45,351 bases of DNA from Candidatus Dormiibacterota bacterium (GTDB lineage: Bacteria > Chloroflexota > Dormibacteria > Dormibacterales > Dormibacteraceae), in contig CATPBO010000087.1 in NCBI GenBank assembly GCA_955652835.1, forward strand, positions 1 to 45,351. Reading direction: 5' to 3'. Made by a program: the position numbers and the translations under genes. The notes under the pieces are model-generated. The model saw only the letters and a program-made list of their open reading frames with translations, was not told where the DNA came from and made no database searches. Each line of letters begins with the position of its first letter. The stretch's first letter is position 1. Below are positions 36,057 through 44,864 of this stretch, piece by piece.

Positions 36057-36509
36057 ATGGACGCGCCGCTCCGAGCGGTTCCACTTCCAATGAGCAGCTA
36101 TCAAGACTTCAATCGAGATTTGATCAAGGACCTTCGGACACACGAAGGAAAAGCAACTTCCGGACCCTTTGTGGGCCGTGACGTGCTGATCCTGACGACC
36201 AATGGCGCGAAGTCCGGCGAGACACGGGAAAACCCTCTCGTCTACACGCGCGACGGCAACCATTACTTGATCGTCGCCTCCAAGGGCGGCGCTCCGACCC
36301 ACCCGGCGTGGTACCACAACCTCGTTGCGCACCCCGAAGTGACAGTTGAGGTGGGCGGCGAAAAGTTCAAGGCCCGCGCGCATGTCGCAGACGGTGACGA
36401 ATATGAGCGGTTGTATCAGCACCACGCCGGCATCAATCCCAATTTCCACGAGTACCGGCAGAAGACATCGCGGAAGATTCCGGTCATCGTCCTGGAGAGA
36501 ATCCACTAG
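36057..36509 (+). CDS. Deazaflavin (F420)-dependent nitroreductase family (Ddn-like)
   Basis: LILTTNGAKSGETRENPLVYTRDGNHYLIVASKGGAPTHPAWYHNLVAHPEVTVEVGGEKFKARAHVADGDEYERLY. Confidence 0.9.
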   Translation: MDAPLRAVPLPMSSYQDFNRDLIKDLRTHEGKATSGPFVGRDVLILTTNGAKSGETRENPLVYTRDGNHYLIVASKGGAPTHPAWYHNLVAHPEVTVEVGGEKFKARAHVADGDEYERLYQHHAGINPNFHEYRQKTSRKIPVIVLERIH

Positions 36510-36510
36510 C

Positions 36511-37599
36511 CTGCCTGCGGTCACGCTCCGGCAGCTCAACCGCTGGACGCTGGCGCGCCAGCTGCTGCTCGAGCGCGCCGACCTCGACGCTGTTACCGCG
36601 ATCGAGCGGCTCGCGGGCATGCAGGCTCAGTACTCCCCCTCGCCATACATCGGCCTCTGGTCGAGGGTTAGCGGCTTCAAGCGCGTCGAGCTCGAAGCGG
36701 CGCTGGCGGCTCACCGCGTGTTCAAGGCCACGCTCATGCGAGGAACGCTGCACCTGGTCAGCGCGCGCCAGTTCGACCTGTTCCGCCTCGCCTCGCGGTT
36801 TCCGCGCCACGTCTGGTCGGAAGGCCCCCGGCAGCTCGCGAAGCGCGGCATCAACGTCGATGCGCTCCGCGAAGAGATCCTGTCCGCGCTCGACACCCGA
36901 CCCCTCAAGAAACCGGAGCTCGAGAAAGCCTTCCGGCACCGCATACCGGCCGAGCTGCCGGATTGGGTTGCCTTCAGCGTCATCGTTTCGGTTGGAGCTG
37001 CGATCAACCACCACGAAGATGCGCGCTTCGGACACTTCGCCGGCAGCCGCTACCGCCGGGCGCCGCTGCCGGAGGCGGATCCCGAGGACGCGATGCGCGC
37101 CGTCGTCACGTCCTACCTCGCCGCTTTCGGGCCCGCGACGCGAGCGGACCTCGCGCAGTGGCTCGGTCGGTCCGTGAGCATCTTCTCGGGCGCGCTCGAA
37201 TCGCTGGATCTGGTGACGTTCCAGGCGGAGGATGGCCGCAAGCTGGTCGACCTGCCAGGCGCTCCGCGCCCCGATGCGAGCGTGCCCGCACCGGTCCGCT
37301 TCCTCCCCAAGTGGGACAACCTCCTGCTCGCTTATGACCGGCGGGAGCGGGTCCTCCCGGAACCGTTCCGCAAGACGGTGATCCGCAAGAACGGTGACGT
37401 CTTGCCCACGTTCCTGGTCGACGGAATGGTGGCGGGAGCCTGGGAGGCCCCCCTACGCGGTCGCGCGCTCATGTCTCTCACGCCGTTTGGCGCGCTCTCG
37501 GTCAAGAACCGGCGAGCGGTGGAGCGCGAGGCCGAAAGCCTCCTCGCCTGGCTCCGCCCCGACGCGACCCAAAACGAGGTCGCCTGGAAGCCCGGGTAA
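36511..37599 (+). CDS. Winged-helix DNA-binding domain protein (HTH_42 / AlkZ-like family), apparent CTG start
   Basis: VTLRQLNRWTLARQLLLERADLDAVTAIERLAGMQAQYSPSPYIGLWSR...RGTLHLVSARQF. Confidence 0.85.
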   Translation: MPAVTLRQLNRWTLARQLLLERADLDAVTAIERLAGMQAQYSPSPYIGLWSRVSGFKRVELEAALAAHRVFKATLMRGTLHLVSARQFDLFRLASRFPRHVWSEGPRQLAKRGINVDALREEILSALDTRPLKKPELEKAFRHRIPAELPDWVAFSVIVSVGAAINHHEDARFGHFAGSRYRRAPLPEADPEDAMRAVVTSYLAAFGPATRADLAQWLGRSVSIFSGALESLDLVTFQAEDGRKLVDLPGAPRPDASVPAPVRFLPKWDNLLLAYDRRERVLPEPFRKTVIRKNGDVLPTFLVDGMVAGAWEAPLRGRALMSLTPFGALSVKNRRAVEREAESLLAWLRPDATQNEVAWKPG

Positions 37600-37638
37600 A
37601 CCTCCGAAATCCGCCGCAAACCGGGTAACCTTCGGCGG

Positions 37639-38271
37639 GTGCCCGACCTGAGTCATCTCTGGCAGCGGTTCCTGCTCGCTAGCGCACTTGTGGTGGGCCT
37701 GGCCATTGGCGCCGCGGCGACTGTTTTCGGGTACAGCAACCTGGCCACGGTCAACGTCCGCTGGTCGATCCTCCACATCGACGGTGTTCCCCTGTGGACG
37801 GTCGCTGTGGTGCCGCTCGCCATCGTGCTGGTCGCCGGCACCATATACCACTGGATGGATGGCCTTCACCACTTCACCGAGCACATGCGGCATCGGCATC
37901 GGGTTCATGAGCTGGAAGCTGAGGTGGCGTCGTTGCGCGCGCATCTGGACCAGGTGCTGGAGATGCCCGACCAATCCAGCTCCCGGCTTCCACGAAAGTC
38001 AATCACGGCGGAGCCTCGGCCTCAGATCGAAGAGATCTCAGCGCCCGCTCTCCCCGAGCCGCCGGCAGAGCCCGCGCACGAGGCCGCTGAACCTGCCGAG
38101 CCTGCGCCCGCGCCGGAGCTCGCCAACGGCGAGCCCAAGACCGGCCGCCACGGGGTTCGCCGGGCGAAGCGTGCCTCCATCACGATGACTGCTGAGCCCG
38201 CCACTTCGACCGAGGTGACGACCAACGGCGGTCTGGAGACGGCAGTCACCAAACCCAGACCCGAGGGCTAG
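37639..38271 (+). CDS. LapA-domain-like membrane protein with Pro/Ala/Glu-rich tail
   Basis: Two TM segments (LLASALVVGLAIGAAATVFGY; TVAVVPLAIVLVAGTIYHW), coiled-coil, PAEPAHEAAEPAEPAPAPE. Confidence 0.65.
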   Translation: MPDLSHLWQRFLLASALVVGLAIGAAATVFGYSNLATVNVRWSILHIDGVPLWTVAVVPLAIVLVAGTIYHWMDGLHHFTEHMRHRHRVHELEAEVASLRAHLDQVLEMPDQSSSRLPRKSITAEPRPQIEEISAPALPEPPAEPAHEAAEPAEPAPAPELANGEPKTGRHGVRRAKRASITMTAEPATSTEVTTNGGLETAVTKPRPEG

Positions 38272-38277
38272 GCCGCG

Positions 38278-39048
38278 ATGTCCGATACCCGCCGTGCCGG
38301 CCGCCTTGTCGTTCCGGCCGAGCAGGCCCCGGCCGACAAAGGGCTGCTCGAGCGAAATGCAATCGAGGAGCTCAGCCATCACACCGATCCGTGGCGCGTT
38401 CTGCGCATCCTCTCCGAGTTCGTCGAAGGTTTCGATGCCCTGGGCGGCGTTGGACCCGCGGTCACCGTGTTCGGCTCCGCGCGCGCCAAGCCAACCGATC
38501 CTTATTACAAGGCGGGCGAAGCTCTCGGCGCCGCCCTGGCCAACCGCGGCTTTGCGGTCATCACCGGCGGCGGCCCGGGGATCATGGAGGCGGTAAACAA
38601 GGGCTGCCATGAGGCCGGCGGTCTCTCGGTCGGCTGCAACATCGAGTTGCCACATGAACAGTCCCTCAACAAGTACGTCGACCTGGGCGTGGAGTTCCGC
38701 TACTTCTTCGTGCGGAAGAACATGTTCGTGAAGTACGCGCGAGGATTTGTCATCTTTCCGGGCGGCCTCGGCACCATGGACGAGCTGTTCGAGTCGCTCA
38801 CCCTCGCGCAGACTGGAAAGATCGAGCACTTTCCGATCGTCCTCTTCGGCACCACGTACTGGAGCGGGCTGATCGACTGGCTCAAGAAGGTCGTATTGGC
38901 TGCCGGTGCGATCGGCCCCGACGACCTCAAGCTGCTGAGCTTCACCGACGACCCGGAGGAGGCGGCTGAGCTGGCGACTCGGCCACTGCCGGTCAGGGTC
39001 CAGGACCAACGCGACCAGACCGGCGAACCGAAGGCGGACGCGCGATAG
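38278..39048 (+). CDS. LOG family protein (TIGR00730, lysine decarboxylase-like)
   Basis: VTVFGSARAKPTDPYY, VITGGGPGIMEAVNKG, FPGGLGTMDELFE (PGGxGTxxE). Confidence 0.92.
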   Translation: MSDTRRAGRLVVPAEQAPADKGLLERNAIEELSHHTDPWRVLRILSEFVEGFDALGGVGPAVTVFGSARAKPTDPYYKAGEALGAALANRGFAVITGGGPGIMEAVNKGCHEAGGLSVGCNIELPHEQSLNKYVDLGVEFRYFFVRKNMFVKYARGFVIFPGGLGTMDELFESLTLAQTGKIEHFPIVLFGTTYWSGLIDWLKKVVLAAGAIGPDDLKLLSFTDDPEEAAELATRPLPVRVQDQRDQTGEPKADAR

Positions 39049-39062
39049 CCGCAGTCCCCCCG

Positions 39063-40130
39063 CTGGACCTTTTCTTCCTGAATGACGGCGGCCAAACGGC
39101 GGATGTCGTCGCGCAGAGGATCGCTTCGTTTCTCGACGGCGCGACGAAGACGCTGGACATCTCGCTCTATGACCTGCGCCTAGACGCGAGTCCTGGTGAC
39201 ACTCTCTTCAATGCGTTCCAGGCTGCGCAAAAACGCGGCGTAACGGTGCGTCTCATGTTCAATCAGGATCACGCCCAGGTGATACCCGTGCCGCCGCCGC
39301 CAGAGGTGGACTGGAACTTCATCAACCGTCTGAGGGCGATCGGCATCCAGTTCAAGCCTGTTCCGGGCGTCCCCGACCTGATGCACCACAAGTACGTTGT
39401 TCGTGACGCCGGCACCCCGGCGGCCTCGGTCCTGACAGGTTCGACCAACTGGACCAATGACTCCTGGACCAGGGAGGAGAACCTCATCGTGACGATCGCC
39501 TCAGGAGAGATTGCGGCTGACTACGCCGCGAATTTCGAAGGGCTCTGGCAGAATCCGATCGTCGCGACATCCGGCCGCATCTCGTCGCCATGGACGGCGC
39601 TGACGGATGGCACGAGGGTGCTTCCTTACTTTTGCCCGGGACGCGCGATGAAGCTGGTCCATGCCATGGCGAGATCGCTCGCCTCCGCCGAAAAGCGCAT
39701 CCGCATCTGCTCCCCGGTGATCACATCCGGCCCAATACTCGGAACCCTGGCCGAAGTCTGCAGGCAGCCCGGCCTCGACATCGCCGGTGTGTACGATGCG
39801 ACCCAGATGGATGAGGTGCAGCACCAGTGGGCCACGCCTACGGGCTCGGCGTGGAAGATCACAGCATTCCAGACGATTGCGGCCGCTGTGAGGTTCGGCG
39901 CCAAGCGCTCGACTCCGTATGCCAAGGGATCGGTGCATGACTTCATGCACGCCAAGATCCTGGTCGCTGACGATTATGTCTACGCGGGCAGCTTCAACCT
40001 GTCGCACAGCGGCGAGCAGAATGCTGAGAACGTGATCCAGATGGAGAACGCGGCCGTGGCCAATTCGTGCGCCGACTACATCGACCGTGTCGCGGCCAGA
40101 TACGGCGGCGCGCCTCTCAAGGTGGTTTAG
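39063..40130 (+). CDS. Phospholipase D-like / cardiolipin synthase-like protein, apparent CTG start
   Basis: Two HKD motifs: HHKYVVRD and HAKILVAD...GSFNLS; N-terminal LDISLYDLRL lies upstream of the listed ORF start. Confidence 0.9.
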   Translation: MDLFFLNDGGQTADVVAQRIASFLDGATKTLDISLYDLRLDASPGDTLFNAFQAAQKRGVTVRLMFNQDHAQVIPVPPPPEVDWNFINRLRAIGIQFKPVPGVPDLMHHKYVVRDAGTPAASVLTGSTNWTNDSWTREENLIVTIASGEIAADYAANFEGLWQNPIVATSGRISSPWTALTDGTRVLPYFCPGRAMKLVHAMARSLASAEKRIRICSPVITSGPILGTLAEVCRQPGLDIAGVYDATQMDEVQHQWATPTGSAWKITAFQTIAAAVRFGAKRSTPYAKGSVHDFMHAKILVADDYVYAGSFNLSHSGEQNAENVIQMENAAVANSCADYIDRVAARYGGAPLKVV

Positions 40131-40132
40131 AG

Positions 40133-41527
40133 CTGCCGAGACCCCGGGTCCTGTGGGTTGGCGCCGCGGGTCTGGCCCTGCTGGCCTTTGCGCTCTTGTT
40201 GGTCGCACCGCGCTTGCAGCCGGCGACCGGGACCCTTCTGGTCGCCGTTTCGAGCCGGACCGCGGGCTCCCTTCCTCAGTCGGCGTTGATGGTCCACGGA
40301 GGCGGGCAGTGGGTGGCGCTCGGGAATGTATCGGGCGCCGTTCCGGCGGCTCCGGCGGAGCGCGACCTGACGGTTGTTTCGCTTCCGGCCGGCGCCTACG
40401 ACGGCGTGCGCGTTGGGGCCGACCTCCAAAACGTCTCGTTTACGATCATCGCCGGGCAGGTGGCGCCCCTGTTGCTTGGGATCGACTCCGGGCACCTGAT
40501 ACCCGGCTCCGCGTACTCCGGTAACGACGAGGTCAACCTCGGGCTGGGCGAGCTGGCCGGCAGGTTCGTGGCGATGCCCAACTACGACCTCGTGGACCAG
40601 GCCGGACACGGATTCAACCCCACGACCACCTCGGGCAAAGACCTCGTCATCGCCGCGTTTCACACCACCTGTCACGAGACGTGCCCGCTCTACACCGCTC
40701 TCTTCTTCCAGATCTCCAAGCACCTGCCGGCCAATGTCACCCTGGCCGAGGTCACCACCGATCCCGCAACGGATACCCCTGCAGCCCTGACCGACTATGG
40801 GCAGCAGATCGGAGCAAGCTGGACCTTTGCCACCGGGAGCGCGGAGGCGCTCACGGCGTTCTGGAAACCGTTCGAGGTCGAGCTCGCGTCCGGCGACAGC
40901 CACGTCTCAACCCTGGCTCTGGTCGACCGCCACGGATACGTCCGCCTCGTGTATCGCGGTGTTCCTGACGTCGGCGGCGCGATCCCGCCCGCCCTGATCA
41001 CGGGTTTGAGCGCCCAGGGGCTGCACGAGCTTGCGTCCGGCGGTGACGGCTGGGGCGCGCCTGACGTTCTCCAGTCGCTGCTCACGATCGCCGGGCCCCA
41101 GCAGCCGTCGCCAGGCGCTGGCGGAAATGCGCCCGCGTTCACCTTGACCGGCACCGATGGCCGGCAGGTCAGTCTGGCCAGCCTCGAGGGCCGGCCGGCG
41201 GTAATCAACTTCTGGGCCAGCTACTGCCCGCCGTGCCGGGCTGAGATGCCGCTGCTGCAGCGTGACGCGGGGTCGAAATCCGGCGTGCAGCTCGTGCTCG
41301 TCAACGAGGGGGACAGCGGCCGGGTTGCGCGGGATTTCCTCGATTCGCTAGCCATTCATCAGCCCGCGCTGCTGGACTCCGATCTCAGCGTGGGACACGC
41401 CTATGGCGCCGTCGCCCTGCCCACGACGGTGTTCATACGCGCCGACGGAACCATCGCCGCGCGCCATATCGGCCAGCTCGATGCCATGGTGCTCGCGGCG
41501 CAGATCTCGAACCTGGTCTCTAAGTAG
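40133..41527 (+). CDS. Fusion protein: N-terminal TM and DUF4382-like domain, SCO1/SenC-like domain (CHETCP), TlpA/ResA-like thioredoxin domain (CPPC)
   Basis: HTTCHETCPLYTALFFQISKHLP...SHVSTLALVDRHGYVRLVYRG; GNAPAFTLTGTDGRQVSLASLEGRPAVINFWASYCPPCRAEMPLL; start uncertain (GTG 40067 or CTG 40133). Confidence 0.88.
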   Translation: MPRPRVLWVGAAGLALLAFALLLVAPRLQPATGTLLVAVSSRTAGSLPQSALMVHGGGQWVALGNVSGAVPAAPAERDLTVVSLPAGAYDGVRVGADLQNVSFTIIAGQVAPLLLGIDSGHLIPGSAYSGNDEVNLGLGELAGRFVAMPNYDLVDQAGHGFNPTTTSGKDLVIAAFHTTCHETCPLYTALFFQISKHLPANVTLAEVTTDPATDTPAALTDYGQQIGASWTFATGSAEALTAFWKPFEVELASGDSHVSTLALVDRHGYVRLVYRGVPDVGGAIPPALITGLSAQGLHELASGGDGWGAPDVLQSLLTIAGPQQPSPGAGGNAPAFTLTGTDGRQVSLASLEGRPAVINFWASYCPPCRAEMPLLQRDAGSKSGVQLVLVNEGDSGRVARDFLDSLAIHQPALLDSDLSVGHAYGAVALPTTVFIRADGTIAARHIGQLDAMVLAAQISNLVSK

Positions 41528-41539
41528 ACTCTTCGCTCG

Positions 41540-42442
41540 GTGGTGCTCTTTCGCCGTCTTGCTGTTCTGACGGCGGTTTTCGCTTACCTGCAGATCGCGC
41601 TCGGCGGCGTCGTGCGCGTGTCCGGCTCGGGGTTGGGCTGTCCCGACTGGCCTTTGTGCAACGGGCGTCCGTACCCGCCCGCGAACCTGCACGCGATCAT
41701 CGAGTACTCGCATCGCGCCGTGGGCAGCGTGACAGGGGTGTTGATCATCGCGACGGTAATCTTGGCCTGGGTGGTCTGGCGCAGCCGGCGTCCACTCGTG
41801 GCCTGGCTGGCGACGGCTTCGCTGATTGGCGTGGTGGGGGAGGGGTTGCTGGGCGCCGGGGTAGTCGCGAACGAGCTTGCCTCCTGGCTGGTGCTCATCC
41901 ACCTTGGCCTGGCCATGATCATCCTGGGCTTCCTGGTCGCGACCGCGGTCATGGCGATGCCCCCGTCGAATGGCGTGGCCGATCCGAGCTTGCGCCGGCT
42001 GGCTGCGATCGCAACGGGCGCGACATACGTGCTCCTGCTGACGGGTTCGACTGTGGTGGCGAGCGGCGCTGACGCTGCCTGCAAGTCCTGGCCACTGTGC
42101 GGAGCGGGCTTCACGCCCGACTTCACAGGCACGAATGCTTTCACCATGCTCCACCGAGGCTCTGTGCTGGTCATCGGAGCGCTGCTGGTCTGGTTCCTCG
42201 TCCGGGGAAGCAGACACCCGGGCCTTGCGCCGGCTTCGATTGCGACGCTCGTCATCTTCGCCCTCCAGGTCGCGGTGGGGGCGGCCGCCGCCGTGAGCGA
42301 CGGCGCGCTGTTCAACGGTCTCCACGTTGCCCTGGCCACGCTCGTGTGGGCCGGCACTCTCACGACCGCGCTCCTCACCATGCCGCGCGCTGACCGAGAC
42401 GCTCAAACTTCACGCTTGGCTGTGGAGAGAGGGTCCGCATGA
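41540..42442 (+). CDS. ctaA: Heme A synthase (COX15/CtaA)
   Basis: LQIALGGVVRVSGSGLGCPDWPLCNGRPYPP, EYSHRAVGS, MLHRGSVLV. Confidence 0.93.
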   Translation: MVLFRRLAVLTAVFAYLQIALGGVVRVSGSGLGCPDWPLCNGRPYPPANLHAIIEYSHRAVGSVTGVLIIATVILAWVVWRSRRPLVAWLATASLIGVVGEGLLGAGVVANELASWLVLIHLGLAMIILGFLVATAVMAMPPSNGVADPSLRRLAAIATGATYVLLLTGSTVVASGADAACKSWPLCGAGFTPDFTGTNAFTMLHRGSVLVIGALLVWFLVRGSRHPGLAPASIATLVIFALQVAVGAAAAVSDGALFNGLHVALATLVWAGTLTTALLTMPRADRDAQTSRLAVERGSA

Positions 42443-43359
42443 GCGTCGGCTTGAAGGAGAATGCTGCTCTCGAGCAGCCGGTGACAATCGCGTCACGCAG
42501 CATCGCGAGCGTCAGCCGCGATTACGTCAGCCTGCTCAAGCTGCGCATTGTCGCGCTGCTGGACGCGACTGCGATCGGCGTCATGATCCCCGCCTCACAC
42601 GGCCATCCGCGCCTCGTCGCGGTGCTGGCGGTGCTGGTCGGCGGCACCCTTGCAGCGGGTGGGGCGCACGCCATCAACTGCTGGTTCGATCGCGACATCG
42701 ACGCGGAGATGAGCCGGACCCGACGCCGGCCTTTGCCCTCCGGCCGCATCCCGCCATGGCATGCGCTGGCGATCGGGATCGGCCTCAACGTGCTCGCGTT
42801 CGCTGTCCTCTGGGCGGGCGCGAACATTCTGGCGGCCGGGCTCGCGCTCGCCGGCACGTTGATCTACGTCTTCGTCTACACGATCTGGCTCAAGCGCTCC
42901 ACTCCCCAGAACATCGTCATCGGCGGTGCAGCCGGAGCCGTGCCGCCGCTCGTCGGCTGGGCCGCCGCGACAGGGCACATCGACCTGACCGCGCTCGCGC
43001 TGTTCGGAGTCATCTTCTTCTGGACGCCGCCGCACTTCTGGGCGCTCGCGCAAATGATCAAGACGGATTACGCCCGCGCGCATGTCCCCATGCTGCCGGC
43101 CGTCGGTGGCGAACGCTCGGCCAAGGTCCAGAGCATCGTCTACGCGGTGCTGGCGGCCGCGGTTAGCGTCATCCCGTTCTTCACCGGGTCGGCGGGTGCG
43201 ATCTACCTCGCCGGGGCGGTTGTGCTGGGAGTCGGACTCGTGGGCATCACCGTGCTCGACCTCGCCCGCCGCCGGTGGACGCGGCGGGTTTTCACTTACT
43301 CGATCGCCTACGTGGCGCTCCTCTTCACGCTGTTCGCCGTTTCGCCCTTCTTGCCCTAA
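42439..43359 (+). CDS. ctaB: Protoheme IX farnesyltransferase (heme O synthase)
   Basis: YVSLLKLRIVALLDATAIG, NCWFDRDIDAEMSRTRRRPLPSG, YTIWLKRSTPQNIVIGGAAGAVPPLVGW. Confidence 0.95.
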   Translation: MSVGLKENAALEQPVTIASRSIASVSRDYVSLLKLRIVALLDATAIGVMIPASHGHPRLVAVLAVLVGGTLAAGGAHAINCWFDRDIDAEMSRTRRRPLPSGRIPPWHALAIGIGLNVLAFAVLWAGANILAAGLALAGTLIYVFVYTIWLKRSTPQNIVIGGAAGAVPPLVGWAAATGHIDLTALALFGVIFFWTPPHFWALAQMIKTDYARAHVPMLPAVGGERSAKVQSIVYAVLAAAVSVIPFFTGSAGAIYLAGAVVLGVGLVGITVLDLARRRWTRRVFTYSIAYVALLFTLFAVSPFLP

Positions 43360-44019
43360 ATGGAGATCGTCCGGCTGCACCTGGCGAAGATCGGCGCTTT
43401 CAACAACATGCCGGTGCACGGCTTTGTGATCAAGCATCCAAGCTCGGGCGCAATCCTTGTGGACACCGGGGTGGGCTGGCCCACGGAGCTGGTCCAGGAG
43501 TGGAAGGTCGTCAACCGCCACGCCGCCGACGCGCTGGCGGAGCACGATCTCAGCCCCGCCGACGTGCGCATCGTGATCAACAGCCATCTTCATTTCGACC
43601 ACTGCGGCCAGAACGCGGTGTTCAAGCACGCGCCGTTTTACGTCCAGCGGTCCGAGCTCGAGCGGGCTCGGCGGGACGAGACCGACACAGCAGAGTGGTT
43701 CGATTTCGCGGGCGCGCGATTCGAGCTTGTCGATGGCGATGCGCAGATCGCCGATGGCGTGCGGGTCGTGGCGACGCCGGGCCACACGGTTGGCCACCAG
43801 AGCGTCATCGTCGACACGCCCGATGGAGGGGCGGTGATGATCGGCGATGCGGCGTATACGTCGGACATCTATCGCGAAGCCGACAAGGCGGACCTGTCCA
43901 GGTGGCGCGGCCAGTACAGCGATCGGGATGCATGGTCGGATTCGCTGCACAAGCTGCACGGCATGCATCCGCACGCGGTCCACTTCTGTCACGACACTCG
44001 CATTGTCACGATGAGTTGA
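43360..44019 (+). CDS. Metallo-beta-lactamase fold hydrolase (N-acyl homoserine lactonase-like)
   Basis: HPSSGAILVDTGVGWP, INSHLHFDHCGQNAVF (HxHxDH), VVATPGHTVGHQSVIV, IGDAAY. Confidence 0.88.
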   Translation: MEIVRLHLAKIGAFNNMPVHGFVIKHPSSGAILVDTGVGWPTELVQEWKVVNRHAADALAEHDLSPADVRIVINSHLHFDHCGQNAVFKHAPFYVQRSELERARRDETDTAEWFDFAGARFELVDGDAQIADGVRVVATPGHTVGHQSVIVDTPDGGAVMIGDAAYTSDIYREADKADLSRWRGQYSDRDAWSDSLHKLHGMHPHAVHFCHDTRIVTMS

Positions 44020-44864
44020 GCTTCGGGCCGCTCGTCAACCCCGAATGGCTGAGGCATCACATCGAGGATCCCGACGTCAGGGTGATCGACTTCCGCTGGT
44101 ACCTACTCGACCGCAACGGCCGTGACGAGTACGCGCGCGGGCACATCCCCGGCGCTGTGTTCGTCGACCTCGAGGCGGTGACCGGCCCGAAAGATGCAAA
44201 CGCCCGCGGCCGGCATCCGCTGCCTAGGGCGGACCAGTTCGAAGAGGAGATGCAAAAAGCTGGAATTGACGAGACCACGAAGGTCGTGGCTTACGACGAT
44301 GCGGGAGGCTCCGTCGCCGCTCGTCTCTGGTTCCTGCTCGTCTGGTTTGGCCACGAAGCACAGGCGGTGCTCGATGGCGGTATCCAGGCCTGGGCCCGGC
44401 CGCTGGAGACCGCCGTCGTGTCACCTGCTCGCGGCTCCTTCCGCTCAAAAGAGCCGGATCGCACGCGCATCCTCAACTTTGATGAGGTCCGCGTTCTCGA
44501 GGGCGTTCCGCTACTCGACGCGCGTGCAGGCGAACGGTATCGCGGTGAGAAAGAGCCAGTCGATCCCAAAGCGGGTCACATCCCTGGGGCGATCAGCTCA
44601 CCGTGGATGGAGAACCTCGGCCCTGACGGTCGTTTCAAGTCGCCGGCTGAGCTGCGTGCGCGGTTTGGGGGCCTGGGAGCCGGCGACGGCGCGGTCGTCT
44701 ACTGCGGCTCGGGTGTCAATGCGACTCACGATCTGCTGGCCATGGAGGTGGCGGGGCTGCGCAACGGCCGCCTGTACGCCGGCTCGTGGAGCGACTGGTC
44801 AAACCGCGACGCACCGGTGGCCACGGGCAAAGATCCCGGCCTAGGTTCTAGGATTCTGCCGTGA
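44016..44864 (+). CDS. Rhodanese / thiosulfate or 3-mercaptopyruvate sulfurtransferase
   Basis: Two rhodanese domains: VRVIDFRWYLLDRNGRDEYARGHIPGAVFVDLE; active site YCGSGVNATHDLLAMEVAGL; TTG start overlapping previous TGA. Confidence 0.93.
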   Translation: MSFGPLVNPEWLRHHIEDPDVRVIDFRWYLLDRNGRDEYARGHIPGAVFVDLEAVTGPKDANARGRHPLPRADQFEEEMQKAGIDETTKVVAYDDAGGSVAARLWFLLVWFGHEAQAVLDGGIQAWARPLETAVVSPARGSFRSKEPDRTRILNFDEVRVLEGVPLLDARAGERYRGEKEPVDPKAGHIPGAISSPWMENLGPDGRFKSPAELRARFGGLGAGDGAVVYCGSGVNATHDLLAMEVAGLRNGRLYAGSWSDWSNRDAPVATGKDPGLGSRILP

